From the NCBI GenBank assembly GCA_965222485.1, contig CBDCUC010000039.1:124001-188000 (forward strand): a stretch of 64,000 bases of DNA. The letters are read 5' to 3'. Below the pieces are notes generated by a model. The model ran no database searches. It was not told the DNA's origin and worked only from the letters and a program-made list of their open reading frames with translations. Below, one piece after another: positions 27,444-35,557 of this stretch. The DNA comes from CBDCUC01 sp965222485. GTDB taxonomy: Bacteria; Pseudomonadota; Alphaproteobacteria; Rhizobiales; Hyphomicrobiaceae. Position 1 is the first letter of the stretch. Every line of letters starts with the position of its first letter. Position numbers and translations under genes: made by a program.

Positions 27444-28814
27444 GTGACCGACAGATCTGCCACGGACGATCAAGCTGCGGCGCAAGCAGAGGACAACGGC
27501 GCCGGCATGCGCACACCCAAGGTCGGCTTCGTCTCTTTGGGCTGCCCAAAGGCGCTTGTTGATTCTGAACGCATCATTACCAAGTTGCGGTCAGAAGGGT
27601 ATGCCGTTGCGCCCGATTACGCCGATGCCGATGTCGTCGTCGTCAACACCTGCGGCTTTATAGATTCAGCCAAAAAAGAGAGCCTCGACGCAATTGGCGA
27701 AGCCATCGATGAGAATGGCCGGGTCATTGTTACTGGCTGCTTGGGCGTCGAAAAGGACTCAATTGTATCTGCGCATCCTGATGTGCTGGCGGTAACAGGT
27801 CCGCATCAATATGAGCAGGTCGTCGAAGCCGTCCACGATGCATTGCCGCCGGTGCATGATCCCTATCTCGATCTGGTGCCGCCGGAAGGCTTGCGTTTGA
27901 CGCCACGCCATTACGCCTATCTGAAAATTTCGGAAGGCTGCAACAACAAGTGCTCCTTCTGCATCATACCAAGCTTGCGCGGCAGGCTTGTCAGCAGGCC
28001 CGCCACCAGCGTCATGCATGAAGCCGAACGCCTGGTCGCTGCGGGTGTCAAGGAACTGCTCGTCATCTCCCAGGACACGTCGGCCTATGGCGTCGATCTG
28101 AAATATGCGCAAAGCCCTTGGAAGGGCGGCCAGTTAAAAGCGCGCTTCCTCGATCTTGCCACGGCGCTGGGCGAACTGGGGGCATGGGTTAGGCTGCACT
28201 ACGTCTATCCCTATCCGCATGTCGACGATGTTCTGCCGTTAATGGCGCAAGGTAAGGTCCTGCCTTATCTGGATATACCGTTCCAGCATGCGGCCCCCAA
28301 TGTTTTGAAAGCTATGCGCAGGCCTGCAGCGCAGGAAAAAACGCTTGAGCGCATTACCCGTTGGCGTGAGATCTGCCCGGAGCTTGCAATCCGCTCCACG
28401 TTCATTGTCGGCTTTCCCGGTGAAACCGATGAGGACTTCGAATTGTTGATCGACTGGCTGCGGGAAGCCCGTCTGACACGGGTTGGGTGTTTTCGCTACG
28501 AGCCCGTCGCAAACGCAGCGGCTAACGAGCTTCCTGGAGCCGTCCCCGATGAAATCAAGGAAGAGCGCTGGCATCGCTTCATGGCGGCACAGAAAGAGAT
28601 TAGCGAAGACATTTTGCAGTCGCGCGTGGGGAACAAAATAGACGTCCTTGTTGACGAGGTCGACGAGGAAGGCGCGATGGGGCGGTCCAAGTGGGATGCG
28701 CCGGAAATTGACGGTAATGTTTTCCTGAACGGCGATCGTGATCTGAAGCCCGGTGATATCGTGTCAGCTACCATCAAGCATGCCGATGCCTATGACCTGT
28801 GGGCGGAGCGCTAG
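27444..28814 (+). CDS. rimO: Ribosomal protein S12 methylthiotransferase
   Basis: This radical SAM enzyme places a methylthio group on Asp of ribosomal protein S12. The N-terminal UPF0004 domain opens with VGFVSLGCPKALVDSE and includes NTCGF, contributing cysteines for the second 4Fe-4S cluster. The radical-SAM motif is EGCNNKCSFC (CxxxCxxC), followed by IPSLRGR. A TRAM domain closes the protein (DVLVDEVDEEGAMGRS to the end). The start is uncertain: GTG at 27444 has AAAGG nearby and gives 456 residues, while ATG at 27372 gives 480. All catalytic cysteines are present. Confidence 0.94.
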   Translation: MTDRSATDDQAAAQAEDNGAGMRTPKVGFVSLGCPKALVDSERIITKLRSEGYAVAPDYADADVVVVNTCGFIDSAKKESLDAIGEAIDENGRVIVTGCLGVEKDSIVSAHPDVLAVTGPHQYEQVVEAVHDALPPVHDPYLDLVPPEGLRLTPRHYAYLKISEGCNNKCSFCIIPSLRGRLVSRPATSVMHEAERLVAAGVKELLVISQDTSAYGVDLKYAQSPWKGGQLKARFLDLATALGELGAWVRLHYVYPYPHVDDVLPLMAQGKVLPYLDIPFQHAAPNVLKAMRRPAAQEKTLERITRWREICPELAIRSTFIVGFPGETDEDFELLIDWLREARLTRVGCFRYEPVANAAANELPGAVPDEIKEERWHRFMAAQKEISEDILQSRVGNKIDVLVDEVDEEGAMGRSKWDAPEIDGNVFLNGDRDLKPGDIVSATIKHADAYDLWAER

Positions 28815-29123
28815 AACAGAGTACAGCGGCCGTGGATCGGTGGGTCCGCATTCGCATATAGGTCTCGCATCTAAGTCCTTGTTATTGCAACCTGAACGGT
28901 GGAGCTGGGCTAACCAGTGGCCTGCTACCCTGCGGACATCCTCAAAGACTGCCGGGTAGAGCGCAGGGTGCAAAAAAGAAGCGAGCAAAAACAAATAGTT
29001 ATACATTTTTATTGCGGTTGTATCTGTGGGAACAGCGGCGTTGGCCCCGGTACGTCATTCTCATCTCATCCAAACGGCGATGGGGATCGCCAAGTTCAAC
29101 TGACTGGTGGAAGGACGAGACCA
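28815..29123. other. Intergenic region after rimO
   Basis: About 310 bases with no supported gene. An open frame joined to the next gene begins at 28917 but lacks protein character before the signal peptide at 29124. I see no clear terminator or promoter boxes. Confidence 0.4.
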
Positions 29124-29609
29124 ATGACCAACAAGATCTTCGCAATCGCAGCAACACTGTTCGTAGCTATCGCAACGATCGCATCATTCTCAAACACGGC
29201 CGAAGCTGGCCGCGGCATGAAACTAAACTTGGGCGGCCCGCTCGGTGTGTTCAAAGCGCACAACCAAAAGGTCTATGACTCAAACGTTGCTAAGAAGCGC
29301 CGCGCAGCTAAGAAGCGTCGTCAGCTCGCTCGTCAGCGTCAGCTTGCCAAGCGCAAGGCTGCTGCTGCAAACCAGAAGCGTGCTGAGGCAAAGGCCAAGC
29401 AGGCAGAGGCAATAGCTCAGGAAAAGGTCGAAACGAAAGCTGAAGTCGAGACTGAGACCAAGAGCGTTGAGCGCGCAGACAACGCTCAAACGGAAAATAA
29501 GGTCGCGGCTCTTGAAACCGGCTCTGTAGAAACGGACGCAACTGAGACGACGTGCAAGAAGTTTGTGCCAACTGCCGGGATGACAATCACGGTTCCTTGC
29601 GCAAACTAA
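29124..29609 (+). CDS. Lys/Ala-rich periplasmic protein, unknown
   Basis: This 161-residue protein has a signal peptide (about 1-28, ending NTAEA). A short conserved-looking segment GMKLNLGGPLGVFKAHNQ follows. Residues about 55-100 are a highly charged single-helix region dominated by Lys, Arg, Ala and Gln, then an acidic Glu/Thr/Val stretch to about 140. It ends CKKFVPTAGMTITVPCAN, with two cysteines that could form a disulphide loop. The ATG follows GTGGAAGGAC. No family is recognised. The charge-segregated helix suggests an elongated envelope protein; that is inference. Confidence 0.65.
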   Translation: MTNKIFAIAATLFVAIATIASFSNTAEAGRGMKLNLGGPLGVFKAHNQKVYDSNVAKKRRAAKKRRQLARQRQLAKRKAAAANQKRAEAKAKQAEAIAQEKVETKAEVETETKSVERADNAQTENKVAALETGSVETDATETTCKKFVPTAGMTITVPCAN

Positions 29610-29658
29610 GCGAGAACACAAGCGGCCGGCACTGCTCACAGCATCTGCCCCATACTTT

Positions 29659-29696
29659 GAACACCTCATCTTGCTACTTGCAGAGATGAGGTGTTC
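29659..29696. repeat. Perfect 13-bp inverted repeat
   Basis: Arms gaacacctcatct (29659-29671) and agatgaggtgttc (29684-29696) are exact complements around a 12-base loop. It lies 50 bases after the Lys/Ala-rich gene and 120 before the next gene. No T-run follows on either strand, so it is not a standard intrinsic terminator. It may be an mRNA-stabilising hairpin or a binding site. Confidence 0.6.
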
Positions 29697-29816
29697 ACGT
29701 GTCCGATATCTCGCCGATACGTGATTTGTAGTTTAGTAATTGTCTTGAGAGAGTCTAAGTCGGGGAAGGCATAACCGAGCACGTGCTGTGCCTTCAACTC
29801 GTTAGGAGAAAAACTG

Positions 29817-30137
29817 ATGACCGGAAATATGATAAAGGTTGCCATCAGCGCTTGTGCGCTAGTCGCGCTAACAGCGACAACACATACTGCCTCCGCTGGC
29901 ATCCGCTGCAAAGGCCCCTATCAGATCCTGTCCGGCGGTTCGCTGATTTATACGCCGTACTGCGGCGATGGATATCTGGCCCGGGTTGCTCGCACGTACG
30001 GTACCAGGGTGTCTGCCAAAGCAATTCGCAACAATCCGAATAAGAAAAAGGAAGTCTGTGAATTTGTTGGACAGGACATTCGTGTTAGCGAAATCTGTGA
30101 ACCCTACAGCCGCAGCGTTGGACCTTCCGTGCGCTGA
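29817..30137 (+). CDS. Small secreted protein, unknown
   Basis: This 106-residue protein has a signal peptide (about 1-27, ending HTASA) and a mature domain of about 80 residues with four cysteines (IRCKG, PYCGDG, KEVCEF, SEICEP), consistent with two disulphides. The ATG has a strong TTAGGAG site. Similar small periplasmic proteins occur widely in Hyphomicrobiales, without assigned function. An intrinsic terminator follows at 30251-30281. Confidence 0.7.
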   Translation: MTGNMIKVAISACALVALTATTHTASAGIRCKGPYQILSGGSLIYTPYCGDGYLARVARTYGTRVSAKAIRNNPNKKKEVCEFVGQDIRVSEICEPYSRSVGPSVR

Positions 30138-30227
30138 GCCAAGGCGACTTCCTTAGAAAAGCGCATTGGCCGCTCGCTCCCCGCATCGGTCGAATCACGT
30201 GACCACAACGATGTAGGAGGAGCAGCG

Positions 30228-30371
30228 GTGATTAGATCAAGCAACACCACCCTCCAGGCCGCGTGGCCTGGAGGTTTTTTTAACTTCGACGCGCCTCATC
30301 CACACAAGTTATCCGTCTCTCTCTCCCGTGGGGCACCCGAATCATATCCAACGATATGTTGCAGGCGCTGA
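30228..30371 (+). CDS. Candidate 47-codon short frame overlapping a terminator
   Basis: A GTG at 30228 lies seven bases after AGGAGG (30215-30220), the best ribosome-binding consensus in this region. The frame runs 47 codons to a TGA and is translated straight through the terminator hairpin, which encodes LQAAWPGGFF. A leader peptide whose translation affects the terminator is possible. There is no amino-acid run typical of attenuators and no known family, so it may equally be chance. Confidence 0.25.
   Translation: MIRSSNTTLQAAWPGGFFNFDAPHPHKLSVSLSRGAPESYPTICCRR
30251..30281 (+). terminator. Intrinsic terminator
   Basis: A perfect 10-bp GC-rich stem, cctccaggcc with ggcctggagg, encloses the loop gcgt and is followed by seven T. 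It ends transcription coming from the small secreted protein gene. Confidence 0.9.
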
Positions 30372-30450
30372 GCGCGCGCGGCTGCAATGTCCGATGGGTG
30401 ATGCGCGGGACTTGCAACATCGGCGTTGCAAGATCAATGGAGAGGTCAAC

Positions 30451-31302
30451 ATGGCGAATTATGCAACGCATATTGCTGCTGGAACGGTTGTCTCAGGCGC
30501 GCTCGCCACCCTCACACTTGCTGCAGATGTTGTCGCGCCGGAAAATCTCGTTGCGGTCACGCTTGCGGGCGTCGTTGGCTCGGTGCTTCCCGATATTGAT
30601 CTGCAAAACTCGCGCGCCAGCCGTATCTTCTTTTCGACGATGGGTGTCTTCATATCGTTTTGCGTTCTGTTCGCGAATGCGATGAAGTTTTCCATTGCCG
30701 AACTTTGGATTTTGTGGCTCGGCACTCTGATTTTCGTCCGTTATATTCTGCATGAGATATTCCACAGAGTTTCGGTTCACCGCGGTGTGTGGCATTCACT
30801 ACTCGCCGGCGCCTTCTGTGCCGTCGCCACGGCTGCCGTTTTTGCTCACGTGTTTGACCGCCACGAAGGTGTGGCATGGCTCGCCGCAGGGTTCATGTTC
30901 ATCGGGTATATCGTTCATCTTGTGCTTGATGAGATTTATTCCGTCGACGTATTGGATCGGCGACTGAAAGCGTCGTTCGGAACGGCGCTCAAATTCTACG
31001 ATAGCAGATATCCTTATCACTCTATGGCCATGGCGCTGTGCGCGGTTGGTGTGCTCTTTTTGACCCCTTCCACGCAGACGTTCGTCGATGGAATCTCGTC
31101 GCGTGATTTGTGGGCGGGACTTCATCAGCGCATGTTGCCTGAAGACAAGTGGTTTGGAGTAATTGGTGACAGTACCCGGATGAGCTACGCACCGGACGAC
31201 ATGCAGGGTGCACGCATTGAAACGGGATCAATCGGACAAACCGGGGTCGAGCCTAAGGCGCCGCGAAACAACGAGCCAGGAACTACGGCTCCGCCACAAT
31301 AA
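30451..31302 (+). CDS. Membrane-bound metal-dependent hydrolase-like protein (YdjM/DUF457 type)
   Basis: This is a 283-residue inner-membrane protein from the ATG at 30451, which follows GGAGAGG. The N-terminal block MANYATHIAAG with a later SVLPDIDLQNS, and RVSVHRGVWHSLLAG near residue 115 with HLVLDEIYS near 165, are the His/Asp motifs of the LexA-regulated/YdjM-like membrane hydrolase family. About five TM helices are visible. The last 60 residues form a disordered Pro/Gly/Thr tail. Family members are poorly characterised; catalytic activity is inferred from the conserved His and Asp residues. Confidence 0.8.
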   Translation: MANYATHIAAGTVVSGALATLTLAADVVAPENLVAVTLAGVVGSVLPDIDLQNSRASRIFFSTMGVFISFCVLFANAMKFSIAELWILWLGTLIFVRYILHEIFHRVSVHRGVWHSLLAGAFCAVATAAVFAHVFDRHEGVAWLAAGFMFIGYIVHLVLDEIYSVDVLDRRLKASFGTALKFYDSRYPYHSMAMALCAVGVLFLTPSTQTFVDGISSRDLWAGLHQRMLPEDKWFGVIGDSTRMSYAPDDMQGARIETGSIGQTGVEPKAPRNNEPGTTAPPQ

Positions 31303-31389
31303 CTCTGGCACGTTTGCGCTAACGTTTAAAACTGCGCTGAAGCTGTCGACTGAAAGCACCGCAGCGGTCCTGATCGATGTGCTGTCGCG

Positions 31390-32010
31390 TTACGTCCCGC
31401 CGCGCGACGGCGCGATGGCACTGATACCGTCAAGATGCGTGTTGATCAGGTCGGACACCATTTCACCAGAGCATTGAGGATTGACGGGTGTGAGTTTGCC
31501 CGCGGTCGACATCGCTGCCAGCCCGTGAATGCCCGCCCAGATCACGCGCGCATGCCGCTTTACGGCATCTTTATCTGCTCCGTTGAGACAACATGCCACC
31601 GCACCTTCAATTTCGGCCACAAGGCTATCGAACTTTTCACGATACCACTCAGGCGGAACCCGCCCATCCGGCAGGTGGTGTTCAAACAGGAGATTCCATT
31701 GTTTGGGATTGTCTTGCGCGAAGCGCAGGTAGGCTTGCCCGAGCTGAGCCAAGTGTTCGCGCGCGGTGGTGCCGGGTTCTTGTGCTCTGAGCCGTTCCAC
31801 CAATTGATCTAGCAATCGGCCTTCAACGACAAGGATCAGTTCATCGAGATTGTCGAAAACATTATACAGCGTACCCGGCGAGTAATGGATTTCACGAGCG
31901 ATCTCGCGCGCTGACAAACCATCAATCCCTGAGGTTTTGACGAGTTCTGTCGCAGCATCCAATATCAGTTGGCGCAGTTCCTCCTGCGTATGTGATGATC
32001 TGCGTCCCAT
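31390..32010 (-). CDS. TetR/AcrR-family transcriptional regulator
   Basis: This 206-residue repressor-type protein has an N-terminal helix-turn-helix (about 12-58) with ILDAATELVKTSGIDGLSAREIAREI and the recognition segment SPGTLYNVFDNLDEL. The C-terminal ligand domain contains WAGIHGLAAM near residue 165, which resembles the WHG-type TetR C-terminal domain. A palindrome 43 bases upstream (32054-32066) suggests autoregulation. The ligand and regulon are unknown; neighbours do not point to an efflux pump. Confidence 0.9.
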   Translation of the reverse strand: MGRRSSHTQEELRQLILDAATELVKTSGIDGLSAREIAREIHYSPGTLYNVFDNLDELILVVEGRLLDQLVERLRAQEPGTTAREHLAQLGQAYLRFAQDNPKQWNLLFEHHLPDGRVPPEWYREKFDSLVAEIEGAVACCLNGADKDAVKRHARVIWAGIHGLAAMSTAGKLTPVNPQCSGEMVSDLINTHLDGISAIAPSRGGT

Positions 32011-32053
32011 CGTGGCGCCAGCAACAACTGAGCAAAAATGACGACGTCGCTAT

Positions 32054-32066
32054 CTATTGACAATAG
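32054..32066 (-). promoter_or_regulatory. Perfect palindrome overlapping likely tetR promoter
   Basis: ctattg-a-caatag is a perfect 13-base dyad. On the minus strand it contains TTGTCA, which with a 17-base spacer leads to CATTTT, a weak but acceptable -35/-10 pair for the TetR gene. TetR proteins commonly bind such dyads over their own promoter. The dyad is seen; operator function is inferred. Confidence 0.45.
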
Positions 32067-32285
32067 GCTTAGTCGGCGGCCGCGGCAAGGCGAAGCGTTG
32101 CCGCTTCAGTAGAATAACACCGTTCACAGACCCGAGGATGGCGAAAAATTCCCGGCGAGCCTGGTCTGGTCCTTGCCAGGTTCAGGGTCGTTTTGCCCCT
32201 CCGAAGGCGACGGGCGCACGTGCACCTGGCGATCGCATTACGGGTGGAGAGCGCAAGCGTTTATCCCACCCTCTTCCAGAGTTCG

Positions 32286-32915
32286 CTACGGGCAGCCGGG
32301 CGTGCAGTTGTTGTTTTCAAAATCGATGCAGCTATGACGCGGGCTGTGAATAGACTTGTCTTCCCAAGACGGGTTCATGCCGGAAAATATGTCTTGTGTC
32401 ACCGTGCTGCTGACCAGCAGCGGAGTGAACTGGTAGGCCGATTCAATAACAATCGCGGTTGCACCGGCTGTAAGCATGCCTTGATCCATAGGATAGCTTG
32501 AGCATTTTCCTGGCGCGGTTGCGCCGTTGTGTTTGTACGGTGGCGCATAAATAAACGTGTCGTCGGGGTCGGAGATTGACGCCATAACCGGGATGACCGC
32601 AATTTGTAATGTCGACGTGTCATAAGGCTTCATGACATGATCGATGGCATCCATCATGCCCGCAAGCGAGGCGTCGGGGTCGTTTCCGAGATCCTTCTCA
32701 CGCGAAACCAAATCTCCGACCATCGCCGTGATCATATTGAAGCGGCGGTCCATACTGATCGCGCGCGTCACCTCGATCACACCGACGAGCATGATCGCCA
32801 GGATCGGTGCAACAAATGCAAATTCGATCGCCGCAACCCCGCTCTCATCGTCAGCGGCATTCCGCATCCGGCTGAACCGATTAAGCAGTCGTTTTTTGAT
32901 ACTTGCGAGGGACAT
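32286..32915 (-). CDS. TadE/TadG-like pseudopilin
   Basis: This 209-residue membrane protein has a basic N-terminus, then DDESGVAAIEFAFVAPILAIM (about 13-33), the TadE-like processing and anchor helix with the Glu at the expected place. The periplasmic domain carries several cysteines, including a C-terminal CIDFENNNCTPGC cluster. TadE/TadG minor pilins assist Flp pilus assembly. I chose the ATG at 32915, 10 bases after GGAGAG, over the one at 32945. It lies downstream of the related TadE-like gene on the same strand and near the main pilus operon. Confidence 0.85.
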   Translation of the reverse strand: MSLASIKKRLLNRFSRMRNAADDESGVAAIEFAFVAPILAIMLVGVIEVTRAISMDRRFNMITAMVGDLVSREKDLGNDPDASLAGMMDAIDHVMKPYDTSTLQIAVIPVMASISDPDDTFIYAPPYKHNGATAPGKCSSYPMDQGMLTAGATAIVIESAYQFTPLLVSSTVTQDIFSGMNPSWEDKSIHSPRHSCIDFENNNCTPGCP

Positions 32916-32972
32916 AGCGCCAATTCTCTCCAAATAGGTCCGCATTTGATTAGGAGTGCGAAGAGCCCGCGA

Positions 32973-33566
32973 TTATTCGTACGGCTCGGTTCTGAAAGCG
33001 GTAGAGGCCTGAATCATGGTGCCGCCGTTGGCCATGTCTCCGAAGTTCAGGAAGTCTACGTTTTTCATCATGTCCCACTCGTAGCAAACAGTGACAAGCA
33101 CGACATCGCCCGCGCCTCCTGAATGATCGCCGATGCTGTCTCCATCCTGCCCTGATGAATTGACCTGCACACCGGACGTGTCGAGACACCCGTTCGGCGT
33201 CACACCTGCCCAGTCCGAATTGGTTTGAATGTGCATGGTCACCTTACCGCAATCGATATAGCTGGCTGCTTCGTCGCAGATCGATTGCTTGAAGGCGCCA
33301 AATGTTGCGGTCGGATCAGTTTGCGCGAGAGTCTGCAGTTGGCCGGTCCTGATCTTACGGGCGGATGTCTCAACGGCATGCTCTAGCGAACTGCGCGTGA
33401 AGGAATACAATCCAAGTCCGATGATGCCGATTGCCATCATTAAGAACGGCAGTGCAACGAGCGCAAACTCGATCGCCGTCGTGCCGTCCTGGTCGTTTCT
33501 AAACCGGCCGGCGAGCTTTCGCATGATCCCAGTTTCTTCGTTTTTAGCGCTCGCATCGATACTCAT
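32973..33566 (-). CDS. TadE-like pseudopilin
   Basis: This protein of about 197 residues has the segment DQDGTTAIEFALVALPFLMM (about 25-44), the TadE anchor and prepilin-peptidase-like site. The periplasmic part has cysteines (SICDEA, YIDCGK, NGCLDT, VCYEW) that could form two disulphides. It is upstream of a second TadE/G-like gene with a 57-base gap. The start is uncertain: a Met pair at 33590/33587 would add 7-8 residues, and neither has a strong ribosome-binding site. Confidence 0.83.
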   Translation of the reverse strand: MSIDASAKNEETGIMRKLAGRFRNDQDGTTAIEFALVALPFLMMAIGIIGLGLYSFTRSSLEHAVETSARKIRTGQLQTLAQTDPTATFGAFKQSICDEAASYIDCGKVTMHIQTNSDWAGVTPNGCLDTSGVQVNSSGQDGDSIGDHSGGAGDVVLVTVCYEWDMMKNVDFLNFGDMANGGTMIQASTAFRTEPYE

Positions 33567-33959
33567 GATAGTCGACCCAATTTCCATCAATAGATTTGCG
33601 TTAAGCTGACAGAAATTTAAGTCAACGAGTCTGAATCAATTCTTGCTCAGAGCTTGAGGATGCTATTGTTGGTGAAGACTTTCTTAATTTTCTAGGCGGA
33701 TGCGCGCAACACCCCGGCCGTTGCGAGGCTCTCAGGGCTTAACGATGTTTTGAATGTCATGGCTCGCGGGCCAAGCTATCTGCCTTTGGCGTCAAGCAGA
33801 ACGCATGAGCATACACGATGCTTGCTTGGTGCGCGGCGCGAATCCACCAGGCACCGCACACTATAAAGTGCGTGGCGAGTGTGGCCCCATAAGGAAAATG
33901 AATTGGTGCACCGCTGAGCGCAAGTGCACCACTTAGACAATTAGCTGTATAGCTGATCG
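33567..33959. other. Intergenic region between pilus-related minus-strand genes
   Basis: About 390 bases separate the CpaC-N-like gene from the TadE-like gene. Short open frames here have no recognisable features. It presumably carries the promoter for the TadE/TadG pair; no boxes could be fixed. Confidence 0.4.
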
Positions 33960-34481
33960 CTACTGACCGGCAGGGCCGCCGCCATCGCCACCACCACCGC
34001 CCTCTGAAAATGCGGTCTTATCCTTGGAGTGCTTGACCACCTGATCAAAGTAGGCCGTATCATCACCAATGGTAATCGTGGGTGAGCAATTGGGCGAGCA
34101 AGAGTAAGAGTGCCGCTGACCACCTTTGTGCAGGTTAATGATATTTGCCTCGTCACGCTGCACAATGACGCGCTGGTCCTGGATGACATTGCGGTCATGA
34201 TCCAGGGAAATGATGTTGGTCATGCCAAAGGTCTTGCCCGTGACCACGAGCAGATTTGCCCCTTGAATAGTCACGTCAGCAATAGATGGATTTCCAATGA
34301 TCACCTCGCTTACCGGCCTTGGGAGCCGAAGTAGCTGCGACTGGTCATAGCGCACAATGAGATCTGCCGCATGCGCCGATTGCCCTGCCGGAGACAACAA
34401 GGAAACGCCGACTGTCGCGCTGATGGCGAGCAGAGCGCTGAGCGACGTGGAGCGGACTACCTTTTTCGTCTTATGGGACAT
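33960..34481 (-). CDS. Stand-alone pilus assembly N-terminal (CpaC-N-like) protein
   Basis: This 173-residue exported protein has a signal peptide (about 1-38, ending SAHAA). Residues about 40-115 match the N-terminal domain of CpaC/RcpA secretins: SQLLRLPRPVSEVIIGNPSIADV and the later LLVVTGKTFGMTNI mirror the same blocks in the CpaC encoded at 37472. No secretin domain follows. Instead there is a Cys pair (SCSPNCSP) and a Gly-rich tail (EGGGGGDGGGPAGQ). The ATG at 34481 follows TTGGAGG 12 bases upstream. It may act at the pilus secretin as an accessory ring protein; that is inference. Confidence 0.8.
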   Translation of the reverse strand: MSHKTKKVVRSTSLSALLAISATVGVSLLSPAGQSAHAADLIVRYDQSQLLRLPRPVSEVIIGNPSIADVTIQGANLLVVTGKTFGMTNIISLDHDRNVIQDQRVIVQRDEANIINLHKGGQRHSYSCSPNCSPTITIGDDTAYFDQVVKHSKDKTAFSEGGGGGDGGGPAGQ

Positions 34482-35071
34482 GGCCTGATGCAACCTCCAA
34501 GGAATCATTGCCGGCCATTAGGCGCTCAAATTGGTGAACGAATTGCAAACGCCCGTCGCTTTGCGAGACGGATTTGCACCGATGATTGCGGATTGGGGAA
34601 TTAGCGTGGGCTTGTGTGTGCGGCGACGGTCGCAAACCACATACAACCAATGCCAAACATCATTTCGTTTGTGGGATCGGCACAAGCTCATTGCTTGCCG
34701 TCAGGTGGCTTGGGCAAGTCTCAATGTTGCTCGCAACGCGTTTTGACTACGTCTATTGGCAACTTCCCGAATGCAGAACCTACGCAGTAACCGAATGTTA
34801 GCCATGCAGATCACGGCTGTACCACGAGGCGGAAGTAAGTATGATGTAGAAATGAAGCAAGTAAAAGTATAAAATAGAGTTATGCTTTAAGCGGCACAGG
34901 GATAAACGACAATTTAACTTAAGCCGTAGTTGGATTAATCTGGGGGCATGGGTATTTTAACTTGGTGTTCATTTGTGGAGCGTAGTCTCACCCTTGTTCG
35001 GACGACAAATGCAGATCGTCGGCTACCGACAAGTGAGTATGACCACTAGTTGAAATTGGGAGAGTACAGTC
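34482..35071. other. AT-richer intergenic region upstream of flp
   Basis: This 590-base divergent region lies between the CpaC-N-like gene (minus) and the first Flp pilin gene (plus). It is clearly richer in A and T than its surroundings, especially 34780-34960 (for instance aagtataaaatagagtta near 34862). It should hold the pilus promoters and regulator sites, but I cannot fix -35/-10 boxes reliably. Open frames within it look like noise. Confidence 0.5.
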
Positions 35072-35236
35072 ATGACTAACGTTTTCGCACGCTTCATGAA
35101 GGACGAGTCTGGTGCAACGGCTATCGAATATGGCCTGATCGCTGCAATCATCGGCGTTGGCATCATCGTCAGCCTTGAGCAGCTGCAGGCTGCACTGAAC
35201 ACATTGTTCGGTACGGACATCGTCGCAAAGCTCTAA
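35072..35236 (+). CDS. flp: Flp-type major pilin
   Basis: This 54-residue type IVb prepilin has a short charged leader MTNVFARFMKDESG, then ATAIEYGLIAAIIGVGIIV. Cleavage by the CpaA prepilin peptidase is expected after the Gly at residue 14, leaving Glu at +5 and Tyr at +6 as in all canonical Flp pilins. The ATG follows GGGAG. A strong intrinsic terminator 49 bases after the stop lets this gene be expressed far above the assembly genes. It is the probable structural subunit of the Tad pilus used for surface attachment. Confidence 0.95.
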   Translation: MTNVFARFMKDESGATAIEYGLIAAIIGVGIIVSLEQLQAALNTLFGTDIVAKL

Positions 35237-35557
35237 AGCTTACGTCGATAAGATCTCGGGATCCGACGAGGATCCCCGCACTGACCACCCGGCGGGATCG
35301 CCGGGTGGTTTTTTTTGACCGAATGCCGGCCGAGATAGCGAGCCGTTAGCATCCTAGAAAGTTTGACTACGGAAAATTTGATTTGACCGGTGGTGTTTAC
35401 GGATATTGAGCGACGACGTGGGCAAGCTACAGGTGAAACAGTCGCGGCAGCTAAAGGATCGATGCCAGCCGCGCTGCGAGAGTTAGGTCTGCTTCGACGT
35501 AGCCCCAAGGTCCAATGGGAATGAAATGCTCGTGCCGGCATGAGGATGGATTCGAAA
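35237..35557. other. Intergenic region between two Flp pilin genes
   Basis: About 320 bases holding the terminator at 35285-35316. Beyond that no gene is seen. A promoter for the second pilin and cpaA is expected here because the first transcript should end at the terminator. Confidence 0.5.
35285..35316 (+). terminator. Intrinsic terminator after flp
   Basis: A perfect 10-bp stem, ccacccggcg with cgccgggtgg, encloses the loop ggat and is followed by eight T. A second small dyad (ggatcc-gacga-ggatcc, near 35260-35276) lies just upstream. Confidence 0.92.

Larger units (their letters stand above)
30138..30450. other. Intergenic region with terminator and candidate short frame
   Basis: About 310 bases between the small secreted protein gene and the membrane hydrolase gene. 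It holds an intrinsic terminator (30251-30281) and a GTG short frame with a strong AGGAGG site (30228-30371), listed separately. Otherwise nothing is seen. Confidence 0.5.

Noticed and set aside
33754..33936. 60-residue frame between pilus-related genes
   Set aside because: Random-looking composition with no start signal.
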